Positions 8,490-16,445 of a stretch of 64,000 nt of DNA are shown here, in pieces. The DNA is from [Clostridium] saccharolyticum WM1. Its GTDB lineage: Bacteria; Bacillota; Clostridia; Lachnospirales; Lachnospiraceae. Each line of letters begins with the position of its first letter. Positions within the stretch are counted from its first letter, which is position 1. The stretch lies in the NCBI RefSeq assembly GCF_000144625.1, contig NC_014376.1, positions 3,868,501 through 3,932,500 on the forward strand, in the 5' to 3' direction. A model generated the notes under the pieces. It was not told the DNA's origin and ran no database searches. It was given only the letters and a program-made list of their open reading frames with translations. A program made the position numbers and the translations under genes.

Positions 8490-9608
8490 TTAAGGACAAT
8501 TTGATTTCTGCGCAGCAGCAATAATATTATAATTGCTTTTTAACCGCTCATTATCGGGCGCATATTGAAGAGCACACTTTGCATGTTCCAGGGACTCCTT
8601 TGGCATACCCAGCCAAAAAGCAGCTATGGAGCAATAATCATCCGGAGTATAGTCCCAGGAATATCCCATGTTGACAAAGGTTTTCGACTTATCTTTAATC
8701 TTCAAGGCTTCTTTCGTTAAAAAATACGCCATTGCCCAGTCTTTTAATTCATAGCACATTTTAGAAAACTCCACATAGGGATCTCGTATATCCGGTACTT
8801 CTGCAATGGCTTTATAATACCAGGTATATGCCCCTTTGAAATCTCCAATTTTATAACAGGAATTGGCAATCCAGCGCATTGCGGCACATCGTTCATCACT
8901 CCAAACAGCAGACGGCAAAGCAAGATATTCCTTAAGGGTATCAATGCTTTTTTTCCATTGGCTCTTGTACATATATTCTCTGCCAAGATAATACCGCATC
9001 CTCTCATCCTCCGGGGCTTCTTCTACAGCAAGCTCCAAAAGGGGAAGATAAGAACCACGGGATTTTTCAGGGTCCGGATAATGGCTGAGAACCATACCTT
9101 CGATATATACGGTTTCAAGGGGCAATTTTCCTATATACTGGAGATATTCATGGACCGGGCATTTCCAGATGAACCCCTTCCGGCTGTGCACTTTAAAATA
9201 ATAAAATTGAATATTGGGAGTCCCATCTTCCTTAAGGCTCCAGTTATATAAGTACCTTCCTGTTCTTGCGGTGGGTATGGACGCTCCCGGCTTTTTGCTA
9301 AGCCACGCTTCTTCAAGCTTTTTACGCCAGCCCGGCTCAAATAATTCATCCAGATCCGTACAGACGCAGATGTCCACGTCCTCAGGCACATGATCCAGGG
9401 AAAGATTCCGCGCCACATCAAACCTCCACGGCTTTACTATGTCCACATATACAACCGCGCCCCGTTCTTTCAGCTTTTCAACAGTCCCATCTTCAGAGCC
9501 GGTATCTGTGACCACAATCAAATCAGCCTCACTCATGGAGTCCATCCATTTATCGACAAATTGAACCTCATTTTTACAAATGGTATAGACACAAACTTTT
9601 AGCTTCAT
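8490..9608 (-). CDS. GT2-family glycosyltransferase with TPR-like C-terminal half (copy 2)
   Basis: The 372-residue protein has a GT-A fold N-terminal half: CKNEVQFVDKWMDS near 11, VTDTGSEDGT near 33 for nucleotide-sugar binding, and the metal-binding CTDLDELF near 83. The C-terminal half has helical repeats resembling TPRs (YYLGREYMYKSQWKKSI, CYKIGDFKGAYTWYYKAI). Enzymes of this type glycosylate proteins in the cytoplasm. It overlaps the upstream paralogue by 4 bp (ATGA) and lies 68 bp before the collagen-like gene, so the collagen Thr residues are its likely acceptor. The sugar donor cannot be told from the sequence. Confidence 0.85.
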   Translation of the reverse strand: MKLKVCVYTICKNEVQFVDKWMDSMSEADLIVVTDTGSEDGTVEKLKERGAVVYVDIVKPWRFDVARNLSLDHVPEDVDICVCTDLDELFEPGWRKKLEEAWLSKKPGASIPTARTGRYLYNWSLKEDGTPNIQFYYFKVHSRKGFIWKCPVHEYLQYIGKLPLETVYIEGMVLSHYPDPEKSRGSYLPLLELAVEEAPEDERMRYYLGREYMYKSQWKKSIDTLKEYLALPSAVWSDERCAAMRWIANSCYKIGDFKGAYTWYYKAIAEVPDIRDPYVEFSKMCYELKDWAMAYFLTKEALKIKDKSKTFVNMGYSWDYTPDDYCSIAAFWLGMPKESLEHAKCALQYAPDNERLKSNYNIIAAAQKSNCP

Positions 9609-10723
9609 GAGTATTCCTCCGCTTGTTCCTGTTTTTTTATCCTCTCTTCAATAAGCAGCAGATTATTTTGCAGCCTTTGGTTGGATGGATCTATGGCAAG
9701 GGCTTTCTTGGCATAATCCCTGGCTTTCTCGTACAGTCCCATATTAAAAGCACTGATGGAGCCATAATCATATAGGGCATATCCCCAGCTTTCAGGATCT
9801 ACCAGATAGCTCCCTGTGTTTTCTGTGATCGTTAAACCCTTTTCTGCCATGGCATAGGCCATCGGCCAGTTTTTTTCCTTATAACCTGATTTTACCAATG
9901 CAAGATAAGGTTCCCGCACATCCGGGCATTCTGCCAGAGCGCGGAAAAGCCACGACCTGGCCTCTTTCATGTTTCCCGTTTCTTCATAGCACCGCGCGAT
10001 AAACCGCATGGAAGCACTTCGTTCCTCACTCCATTTAGCGGTTGGAAGGGATAGATGCTTTTTCAGCATTTCAATCCCCTTATCAAACTTTTTATGATAC
10101 ATATATTCTCTTCCAAGCCAGAACATTGATCTGTCATCAAGTGGATTCTCCTGGACCGATAACTCCAATAGAGGCAGATATTGGCTTCTGGGTTTTGACA
10201 AATCAGGATAATGATTCAGAACCAGCCCTTTGATCCATGTGATCTTTTCTGAATCTGCACCGGTATATTCCAGGATCTCGTGTACCGGATGTACCCAGCG
10301 GTAATCATGGCGGTTGTGAATCTTTTCCATGGGATACTGCTTTTGGGGTGTGCCGTCAGGATTGCAGGCAAATGTAAATAAGTACCGTGCACGAGTGTGT
10401 CCCGGTTTCCATATGGATTCCAGCTTTTGTCTCCAGCCCGGCTCAAAGACCTCATCTAAGTCGTTTGAAACACAGATATCCGCATCCTCAGGGACATGAC
10501 TTAATGCCACGTTACGGGCCGTGTCAAATCTCCACGGCGATATGGTCTCTTCATAAACAATGGCTCCTCTTTCCCGAAGCCGTTCAACCGTATGATCGGT
10601 TGAGCCTGTATCCGTCACAATGACGGCATCGGCTTCGCATACAGCATCCATCCAGCGGTCTACAAACTGTTCCTCGTTTTTACTGATTGCATATACGCAA
10701 ATTTTATATTGGTTCACTTCCAC
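9605..10723 (-). CDS. GT2-family glycosyltransferase with TPR-like C-terminal half (copy 1)
   Basis: This is a 372-residue paralogue of the following gene with the same layout: SKNEEQFVDRWMDAV, VTDTGSTDHT, the acidic SNDLDEVF motif, then TPR-like repeats (MFWLGREYMYHKKFDKGI, IARCYEETGNMKEARSWLFRAL). The start is GTG at 10721-10723 or a second GTG two codons later; AAAGGAG lies just upstream. As first gene of the operon it probably adds one sugar and its duplicate a second one to the collagen-like protein. A CATATACT element about 40 bp upstream resembles the -10 of sporulation sigma factors, but this is weak. No other acceptor gene is nearby. Confidence 0.85.
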   Translation of the reverse strand: MEVNQYKICVYAISKNEEQFVDRWMDAVCEADAVIVTDTGSTDHTVERLRERGAIVYEETISPWRFDTARNVALSHVPEDADICVSNDLDEVFEPGWRQKLESIWKPGHTRARYLFTFACNPDGTPQKQYPMEKIHNRHDYRWVHPVHEILEYTGADSEKITWIKGLVLNHYPDLSKPRSQYLPLLELSVQENPLDDRSMFWLGREYMYHKKFDKGIEMLKKHLSLPTAKWSEERSASMRFIARCYEETGNMKEARSWLFRALAECPDVREPYLALVKSGYKEKNWPMAYAMAEKGLTITENTGSYLVDPESWGYALYDYGSISAFNMGLYEKARDYAKKALAIDPSNQRLQNNLLLIEERIKKQEQAEEYS

Positions 10724-10802
10724 CGGCTCCTTTAGACATTTTTAATTGCTATATTTACTATACTAAATTCAGTATATGCATCTTGTTGCTTATCTTGTGA
10801 AG

Positions 10803-10832
10803 AAGGGGGGCTGCATCACTGCATCCCCCCCT
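10803..10832 (-). terminator. Terminator of the pentose-phosphate aldolase operon
   Basis: A GC-rich hairpin (GGGGGG-C-TGCA, loop TCAC, TGCA-T-CCCCCC) lies 13 bp past the aldolase stop, followed on the minus strand by TTCTTC. The T-run is weak but the stem is very strong. It separates this operon from the glycosyltransferase operon downstream. Confidence 0.7.
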
Positions 10833-10844
10833 AAGTAATTGCTT

Positions 10845-11495
10845 TTAATGATTCGCCTGGCCATAGGTCTTGAACTTCTCCATCACTTCCTTCATCTGTT
10901 CGTCATTTAAGATGACAGGGTTTCCCAGACACATTGCTTTATATTGGACTTCTGCCAGAAACTCCAGATTGCATGCAAGACCATAAGCGCTCTTAAGATC
11001 ACTGCCGCATACAATCTGTCCATGATTTCCAAGAAGTACTGCCTTGCCGTTTCCACAGTACTTTATAGACTCTTCCGCCAGCTTCACCGTCCCGAATGTG
11101 TGATACGGCACGCATGGCACTTCAGCCGCTCCGGCATCGCCTATGACGTAATGAACCGCCTTTACAGGCAGATTTAAAGCCGCCAGGACCGTACAATACA
11201 TGGAATGGGAATGGACTACCGCGCGGGCTTCCGGTTTATCTCTGTAAAAAACCGAGTGAAGCGCCCACTCGCTGGATGGCTTACGGCTTCCATCAACGAT
11301 ATTAGCTTCCAGATCCGTAATCACCACGTCTTCCGGACGAAGGTCCATATAATTTATTCCGGAAGGCGTAATAGCCATCAATTTTTTCTCCTCATTATAA
11401 ATGCTTAAATTACCACTTGTTCCCGGCGAAAGTTTCTCCTGGCTCATTCTCTTTCCATATTCAACAATTAATTTTCTTTCATCTTGTAATAACAT
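10845..11495 (-). CDS. Class II aldolase (FucA/AraD family), predicted 5-deoxyribulose- or methylthioribulose-1-phosphate aldolase
   Basis: The protein has 216 residues from the ATG at 11495, which has TTTAGGAGG 6 nt upstream; the upstream in-frame extension has no ribosome site. Family marks are GTSGNLSI, the zinc ligands HSHS (AVVHSHSMYC) and a third His (LGNHGQIV), and the Glu of SSEWALH. Class II aldolases with this layout cleave sugar 1-phosphates to DHAP and an aldehyde. Located behind mtnK and an mtnA-like isomerase, the expected substrate is methylthioribulose 1-phosphate or 5-deoxyribulose 1-phosphate. That would give DHAP plus methylthioacetaldehyde or acetaldehyde (the DHAP-shunt route). 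L-fuculose-1-phosphate aldolase is the alternative, but no fucose genes are present. Confidence 0.82.
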   Translation of the reverse strand: MLLQDERKLIVEYGKRMSQEKLSPGTSGNLSIYNEEKKLMAITPSGINYMDLRPEDVVITDLEANIVDGSRKPSSEWALHSVFYRDKPEARAVVHSHSMYCTVLAALNLPVKAVHYVIGDAGAAEVPCVPYHTFGTVKLAEESIKYCGNGKAVLLGNHGQIVCGSDLKSAYGLACNLEFLAEVQYKAMCLGNPVILNDEQMKEVMEKFKTYGQANH

Positions 11496-11573
11496 TTTTA
11501 TCCTCCTAAAATCAGCCCTCTCCCCGGTCTTTATGGAACCTTTATGTCTGGCGGATCTTCGCAATCCGCAACC

Positions 11574-12623
11574 CTACTTGATTTGGTTAAAATATGCATT
11601 TAAATTCAACGGAGCAAAAATCCCCTTGTCCGTTACCACACCATCACAAAGCTTGGGCGGAGTGATATCAAAAGCCGGATAATATCCCTTCACACCCGGC
11701 ATAGTTACCCTGGTCCCCATGGCCTCCAGGACCTGGTCCGGATCACGTTCTTCGATTCTGACCGTATCTATGGTCTTATGAGCTTCGTTAGGTTCTCCTG
11801 TTGCATAATAAGGAATCCCCCAGTAATTTGCCATAAGTGCCATCTGAAATGTACCCACCTTGTTGACTACATAGCCATCCATGGTAATAACATCCGCAGC
11901 GGAAGTAAATACATCAACCTTTTTCTCCTTCATGGCATATCCTGGCATGTTATCAGACACAACTGTTACATCAAACCCCATATCACAGGCAACACTGGCC
12001 GTCAAGCGTGCTCCCTGAAAATATGGACGTGTCTCTGCACATATCATCTTAATTTCATTCCCTCTGTTACGACATTCCCGAAGGGCTGTTCCAATGACTG
12101 TTTCTGCAAAACAGATGGTCATAACAGTTCCATTCTTTGGTATCTGGTCAGCCAGATAAGAACCTACCTTACAGTATTTCAAATAGTTATTGTTTATATA
12201 ATGAAACGCATATTCCTGCATGGCATCCACAAGCTTCTGCCCGGTTTCCCCGGCCCTGACTTTCTCCCTTACGATTGTCATGGCTCCATCCGTGATTTTC
12301 ACCATAGCGTTCACGGTTGTCGGACGGGCATGAGAAAGCGTATAAGCAGCATGTTCCATATATTCTTCCACATCTGCCCTGCCGCTCTTCATAACTTCAT
12401 AAGCGGCAAGTGCCATTCCCATGGCAGCTGCAGTATAAGGACCCGCACTCTGGGTAACCATATCTGCAATGGCCTGAGCCACCTCTTCATGCTTTCTGCA
12501 CACTACATATTCCGCTCTCACCGGATAAATGCGCCGGTCTAATATTCGTACCTTTCCGTCTTCATACCATGCAACATTTTCATAGCGCAGCATAAATGCC
12601 AAGCCTTCGTCTCCTCTTTTCAT
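11574..12623 (-). CDS. mtnA: MtnA-like aldose-1-phosphate isomerase (methylthioribose/5-deoxyribose 1-phosphate)
   Basis: The 349-residue protein belongs to the MtnA/eIF-2B-alpha-like family. It has ARPTTVNAM near residue 100, the catalytic-Cys segment MTICFAETVIG near 168, and the Asp segment AADVITMDGYVVNKVGT near 253, corresponding to the MtnA Cys/Asp pair. It converts the aldose 1-phosphate made by MtnK into the ketose 1-phosphate. Sequence around the Asp motif departs from classical MtnA (GADRI replaced by AADVI), so a 5-deoxyribose-1-phosphate isomerase is also possible. AAAGGAG lies 7 nt before the ATG. The gene is 58 bp after mtnK and 78 bp before the aldolase start, in one operon. 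Confidence 0.82.
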   Translation of the reverse strand: MKRGDEGLAFMLRYENVAWYEDGKVRILDRRIYPVRAEYVVCRKHEEVAQAIADMVTQSAGPYTAAAMGMALAAYEVMKSGRADVEEYMEHAAYTLSHARPTTVNAMVKITDGAMTIVREKVRAGETGQKLVDAMQEYAFHYINNNYLKYCKVGSYLADQIPKNGTVMTICFAETVIGTALRECRNRGNEIKMICAETRPYFQGARLTASVACDMGFDVTVVSDNMPGYAMKEKKVDVFTSAADVITMDGYVVNKVGTFQMALMANYWGIPYYATGEPNEAHKTIDTVRIEERDPDQVLEAMGTRVTMPGVKGYYPAFDITPPKLCDGVVTDKGIFAPLNLNAYFNQIK

Positions 12624-12681
12624 TACTTACTCCTTTCTACTACCGGTACACGCCTTCCTGTCAGCAAAAACGTCACAAAGG

Positions 12682-13917
12682 CTACATCTTTCCAATTACC
12701 TGATGTTCCATGATTTCATGAAACCGATCGGCAATTTCCTTTCCCTGCGAAAGCTTTTCCCTCTCCTTAATCAGGACAATCCCGGTTAAAATCAAGGCCC
12801 TTTCTATTTCAATTCGTTTTTCTGCATTTTCCACGCCGCTTACTTCCTCTACCTTCGAATCTCCCACAACGCGGCGGATTATTTCTGTACCTGCATATCC
12901 CAGGGTATCAGCCATTATCTTATGAATATAATGATCTTTAAAGCCGGATTTTCTGTACATATCAAATGTAACAATCTTATCATACTTTTTATCTATTTTA
13001 TCTCTTACCATATCGTAGCACTGGATGACCGTTTCTTCAATCCACTTTAAAAATTCGCTGTTTTCCGGTTCAAGATAAGCCCTGTTCGTCCATGCAAAGA
13101 ATAGATTGCCAATCACATTTCCAATGTCATAACCCATAGGACCATAAAATGCAAATTCCGGGTCAATGACTTTTATTCCTTCATTATTTATAAAGATGGA
13201 GCCTGAATGAAGATCCCCATGAATCAATGCCTGAGCATGGTTCATAAAGTCATCCCGTAATTTCCCCACCTCTCCTTTTAATTCCTCATCAGAATACAGG
13301 CAGGATTCCACAAACGTTTCATTTCCCGGTGTAACAATATTGCAGTTGCGTCCTTTCAAATCATAATAAGGCTGAGTAAAAACAAGATCCTCCGAGATAT
13401 CACACAATTCCACATTGGTAAACAATTTAACCCATTCCTTTTTTAACCCTCTCTCCATAACAAGGTCCGTTGTAGGAAGAAGTGTATCCACCAAAAATGA
13501 AGAAATATCTTCCGCCAGGCGGGGAAATGTTTTCCCTAAAAGCATTTCTTTGCGAAGATTTTTATAAGAAGAAATATCTTCCATGGACAAAGCACACATG
13601 ATTTCATCATACTGATAGACCCCGGGCACATAATCAGGTGCCAGCTTGCCTTGTATTTTCAATATTTCCGCTTCTATTTTATTACGGTGTAAATCCAGGG
13701 GACGGCCTGATGCCCTTAACACCTTATCCGCCTGCTTAATGACCAGGGAACGGCCTGTGGCTTTCTCAGATACCCGAAAAACATAATTAATATTGCCATC
13801 GCCAATCTCAGACACTGTAAGCTCTGCTTCCGGTCCGAAAAAACAGATAACCTCGGCTGCATACTTCTTAACGTCTTCAAGCTTCATCAAAAAATGTTCC
13901 GTATATTTTGTATTCAT
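12682..13917 (-). CDS. mtnK: S-methyl-5-thioribose kinase
   Basis: The 411-residue length is typical of MtnK. The choline-kinase-like fold is shown by IGDGNINYVFRV near 37, VIKQADK near 58, the catalytic loop LIHGDLHSGSIFIN near 233 and the metal-binding VIDPEFAFYGPMGYDIGN near 250. All are signature segments of MtnK. It phosphorylates methylthioribose (or 5-deoxyribose) at C1. AAGGAG precedes the ATG. The gene directly follows the transporter (18 bp), suggesting the free sugar is imported or recycled. The classical methionine-salvage enzymes MtnB, MtnW/X and MtnD are absent; a class II aldolase takes their place. Confidence 0.9.
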   Translation of the reverse strand: MNTKYTEHFLMKLEDVKKYAAEVICFFGPEAELTVSEIGDGNINYVFRVSEKATGRSLVIKQADKVLRASGRPLDLHRNKIEAEILKIQGKLAPDYVPGVYQYDEIMCALSMEDISSYKNLRKEMLLGKTFPRLAEDISSFLVDTLLPTTDLVMERGLKKEWVKLFTNVELCDISEDLVFTQPYYDLKGRNCNIVTPGNETFVESCLYSDEELKGEVGKLRDDFMNHAQALIHGDLHSGSIFINNEGIKVIDPEFAFYGPMGYDIGNVIGNLFFAWTNRAYLEPENSEFLKWIEETVIQCYDMVRDKIDKKYDKIVTFDMYRKSGFKDHYIHKIMADTLGYAGTEIIRRVVGDSKVEEVSGVENAEKRIEIERALILTGIVLIKEREKLSQGKEIADRFHEIMEHQVIGKM

Positions 13918-13935
13918 TCCTATTCTCCTTGCAAA

Positions 13936-15243
13936 TTATTTGCTGCTGCCAAACTGTTTTGGAAATCCGATTACAATAAACAGCACACCAGAAGCAAGCA
14001 TCAACAGGCAATACCATACATATGGCATGATGGCGGTGGGACTGATCCCGGCCAGACCTCCGGCTACCAGCAACTGTCCCGCATAAGGAAGCAAACCATT
14101 AAAAGCAGAAGAAAACAGATCCAGAATACTGGCTACACGGCGGCGGTCGATTCCCTGGGCATCCGCAATATTCCTGGCAATCGGACCGGCAGCAATAATG
14201 GAAATCGTATTGTTGGTTGTTGATATATCAAGCAGTGAAACCAATGCTGCTATGCTCAGTTCCCCGCCACGGGCACTTTTTGTTTTATTCGTTAATTTTT
14301 CCAGCAGATAATCAATACCGCCGAAATACTTCATCAGTGCCACCATGCCTCCAACCAATACTGCAATCAAGGACATATCTTCCATCCAGGTCATGCCTTC
14401 ATGCAGAATACCCAGAGACTCTAAGAGATTAAAATCACCGTGCATCATGCCAATAACAAGGCCGCTTAAAATCCCCAGGCCCATAACCGGTATAACGTTC
14501 ATACCAATCAGAGACAAAACAATGATAACCGCATATGGAAGAATATTAATAACATTAAAATCATATACCTGGGCCGCAACCTCCTTCCCCATGGGAACAA
14601 AACTCAATAAGACCAGGTTAATGATGACAGCAGGAAGTACCATAAGGAAATTGGCCCTGAACTTGTCCTTCATACTGACCTCCTGCGTACGGGTGGCGGC
14701 GATTGTAGTATCAGAAATAAAGGATAAATTGTCGCCGAACATAGCACTTCCAACCACTACACCGCCAATCAGTGCAACATTGACACCGGTTTTAGCAGCA
14801 AGGTCAACCGCCACCGGCATCAGGGCCGAAACAGTTCCCATGGAGGTTCCCATGGAAAAACTCAAGACACAGCCTATCAAAAATAATCCGGGAAGCAGCA
14901 TTCTGGTCGGCAATATGGTAAGGCCGATGTTTACAATGGAATCCACCGCATGCATATTATTCGCCACGCTGTAAAAAGCGCCGGCAAGAAGGAAAATGAT
15001 CACCATCAATATCAGGGTATCATCTCCCCCGCCTTTACAGAATATGGTAACCTTATCTGTAAAGCTCACTTTTTCTTCCCCTGGCTTCTGCAGAAGAAAT
15101 GCCACAAAACATGCAATGGAAATGCCTATCATGAGCGGCATATTATCAAAACTGCCGGAGACAAAACCTGTGGCCAGATACAGTGTTAAAAATACAATCA
15201 ATGGCATCAAACCTATAATACTTCCTTTTTTCTTTTCAGACAT
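13936..15243 (-). CDS. NhaC-family antiporter-like membrane protein, candidate transporter of the methylthioribose/deoxyribose operon
   Basis: The protein has 435 residues from the ATG at 15243, which has TTAGGAGG upstream; the longer in-frame form lacks a ribosome site. It has about 11-12 hydrophobic helices and the NhaC motif GDNLSFISDTTIAATRTQ near residue 175. NhaC homologues exchange Na+ and H+ or organic solutes. Position as first gene of a methylthioribose/deoxyribose operon, under its own sigma-A promoter, suggests it moves a pathway substrate or an end product such as a thioether alcohol or acid. Function beyond the family is inference. Confidence 0.8.
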   Translation of the reverse strand: MSEKKKGSIIGLMPLIVFLTLYLATGFVSGSFDNMPLMIGISIACFVAFLLQKPGEEKVSFTDKVTIFCKGGGDDTLILMVIIFLLAGAFYSVANNMHAVDSIVNIGLTILPTRMLLPGLFLIGCVLSFSMGTSMGTVSALMPVAVDLAAKTGVNVALIGGVVVGSAMFGDNLSFISDTTIAATRTQEVSMKDKFRANFLMVLPAVIINLVLLSFVPMGKEVAAQVYDFNVINILPYAVIIVLSLIGMNVIPVMGLGILSGLVIGMMHGDFNLLESLGILHEGMTWMEDMSLIAVLVGGMVALMKYFGGIDYLLEKLTNKTKSARGGELSIAALVSLLDISTTNNTISIIAAGPIARNIADAQGIDRRRVASILDLFSSAFNGLLPYAGQLLVAGGLAGISPTAIMPYVWYCLLMLASGVLFIVIGFPKQFGSSK

Positions 15244-15325
15244 AACTTTTCCTCCTAACGTATTAATGATTGTCAACTTTATGCGTACGCTTTTTTGATC
15301 AGCCTTCCCATACATTTTCTCTAAT

Positions 15326-15350
15326 TCAGATGCTAATTTTCCGCATCTGA
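15326..15350 (-). promoter_or_regulatory. Stem-loop in the 5' leader of the transporter-mtnK operon
   Basis: TCAGATGC and GCATCTGA form a perfect 8-bp stem with a 9-nt A-rich loop. It lies about 40 nt downstream of the predicted promoter and about 80 nt before the transporter start. There is no T-run, so it is more likely an mRNA stabiliser or regulatory fold than a terminator. It does not match a riboswitch class I recognise. Confidence 0.4.
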
Positions 15351-15391
15351 TAAAAAGACCGTTTTTGTGTGGGATGTTGCTTGTCTTTCTA

Positions 15392-15420
15392 AAGATACAT
15401 CACAAAACCACATATGTCAA
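15392..15420 (-). promoter_or_regulatory. Sigma-A promoter of the transporter-mtnK-mtnA-aldolase operon
   Basis: On the minus strand TTGACA (15415-15420) and TATCTT (15392-15397) are separated by 17 bp. This leaves a leader of roughly 140 nt before the transporter ATG. Confidence 0.7.
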
Positions 15421-15488
15421 TAATATTTGCATATATTTTTTTATTTTAATGTTATTTTTTTATACATATTGTCATTAAACCTTCTTTT

Positions 15489-15526
15489 AATACGTCATAA
15501 TACGTCTAAAAACCTCGAAATACTTC
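15489..15526. promoter_or_regulatory. Phased AATACGTC repeats, candidate operator between the divergent operons
   Basis: AATACGTC occurs at 15489-15496 and 15499-15506, and a variant AATACTTC at 15519-15526. The start-to-start distances are 10 and 20 bp, one and two DNA turns. They lie between the two divergent promoters, upstream of the -35 for the regulator gene. DeoR-type regulators bind direct repeats, so the adjacent regulator is the likely ligand of this site. Confidence 0.5.
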
Positions 15527-15543
15527 AAAACATCACATTTTGC

Positions 15544-15572
15544 TTGCGTTCTATTTGTATAGATGCTATAAT
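15544..15572 (+). promoter_or_regulatory. Promoter of the DeoR regulator-alcohol dehydrogenase operon
   Basis: TTGCGT (15544-15549) and a perfect TATAAT (15567-15572) are separated by 17 bp. The leader is about 70 nt before the regulator ATG. Confidence 0.6.
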
Positions 15573-15648
15573 AAAAAAATGATAACAAACTTTATGTAGC
15601 GTTTTTTACAAGGGCATTGCCCTTTATTAAAAAAGACCGGAGATTAAT

Positions 15649-16419
15649 ATGTTTAAAATTGAGCGACAAGCTTATATTGAAAATGAATTAAAGAAAAATA
15701 AAAGCGTTCTTATTTCTGATTTATGCCAGGCTCTTGACTGCAGCATGGAAACCATACGGCGGGATTTAAAAGAATTGGAAGCGGCGGGAAAAGCACAACG
15801 CATATACGGTGGAGCTTTTCTACCAGAAGAAAATGATTTAGGAGTTCCCGCAAAATTAAGGGAAACCTTTTTTCCGATGGAAAAGCGGCAAATGGCAGAG
15901 CATGCTCTCAGCTTTATTTCAAAAGGAGATGTCATCATGCTGGATGCCAGCACGACCTGCTTAAAGCTTTCCCAGGCAATTCTGGAAGCAGGGCTTCCCA
16001 TTACCATAATCACCAATTCCTTAAGAATATGTTATATTTTCAACGAGCAGCCCAATGCTGCTCCCCGCATCATCTGCTTAGGAGGAGAACTTCATGCAAA
16101 GACCAACTCCTTCATCGGCTATAAAACCACCAATGAGCTTAACGAATACATTGCAGACAAGTCTTTCATAAGCTGCCCCGCCATCGACATGACCTTTGGA
16201 CTGACCGACAACAATCTGGCATCGGCCATGGTGCGGAAAGGGATGATCGATCACTCCAGAAAACGTTTTTTGATTGCCGATCATACCAAGTTCTATAGCA
16301 ATGCCTCTGTTTTGATCGCCGGTCTGTCGGTGGTGGATACAATCATTACAGACAAGCCTCTGCCGTCAAGATGGGAAACTGAATGCATAAATAAAAAAAT
16401 TCATTTAGAGTATTTGTAA
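15649..16419 (+). CDS. DeoR-family transcriptional regulator of the divergent methylthioribose/deoxyribose genes
   Basis: The 256-residue protein has an N-terminal winged helix (KSVLISDLCQALDCSMETIRRDLKELEAAGKAQRIYGGA, residues 18-56; METIRRDL is the DeoR recognition helix). The C-terminal sugar-phosphate sensor domain includes DVIMLDASTTCLKLSQ near 97 and TIITNSL near 121. DeoR sensors bind phosphosugars, here plausibly the ketose 1-phosphate. It is divergent from the transporter-mtnK operon and 26 bp upstream of the alcohol dehydrogenase gene. Phased AATACGTC repeats in the divergent region are the candidate binding site. Confidence 0.88.
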   Translation: MFKIERQAYIENELKKNKSVLISDLCQALDCSMETIRRDLKELEAAGKAQRIYGGAFLPEENDLGVPAKLRETFFPMEKRQMAEHALSFISKGDVIMLDASTTCLKLSQAILEAGLPITIITNSLRICYIFNEQPNAAPRIICLGGELHAKTNSFIGYKTTNELNEYIADKSFISCPAIDMTFGLTDNNLASAMVRKGMIDHSRKRFLIADHTKFYSNASVLIAGLSVVDTIITDKPLPSRWETECINKKIHLEYL

Positions 16420-16445
16420 GTTGCCTATCAAAAAGGAGACTGATT

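Noticed and set aside
15244..15648. Possible SAM or other known riboswitch before the methylthioribose operon
   Set aside because: Only a simple stem-loop is visible; no conserved core of a riboswitch class I know.
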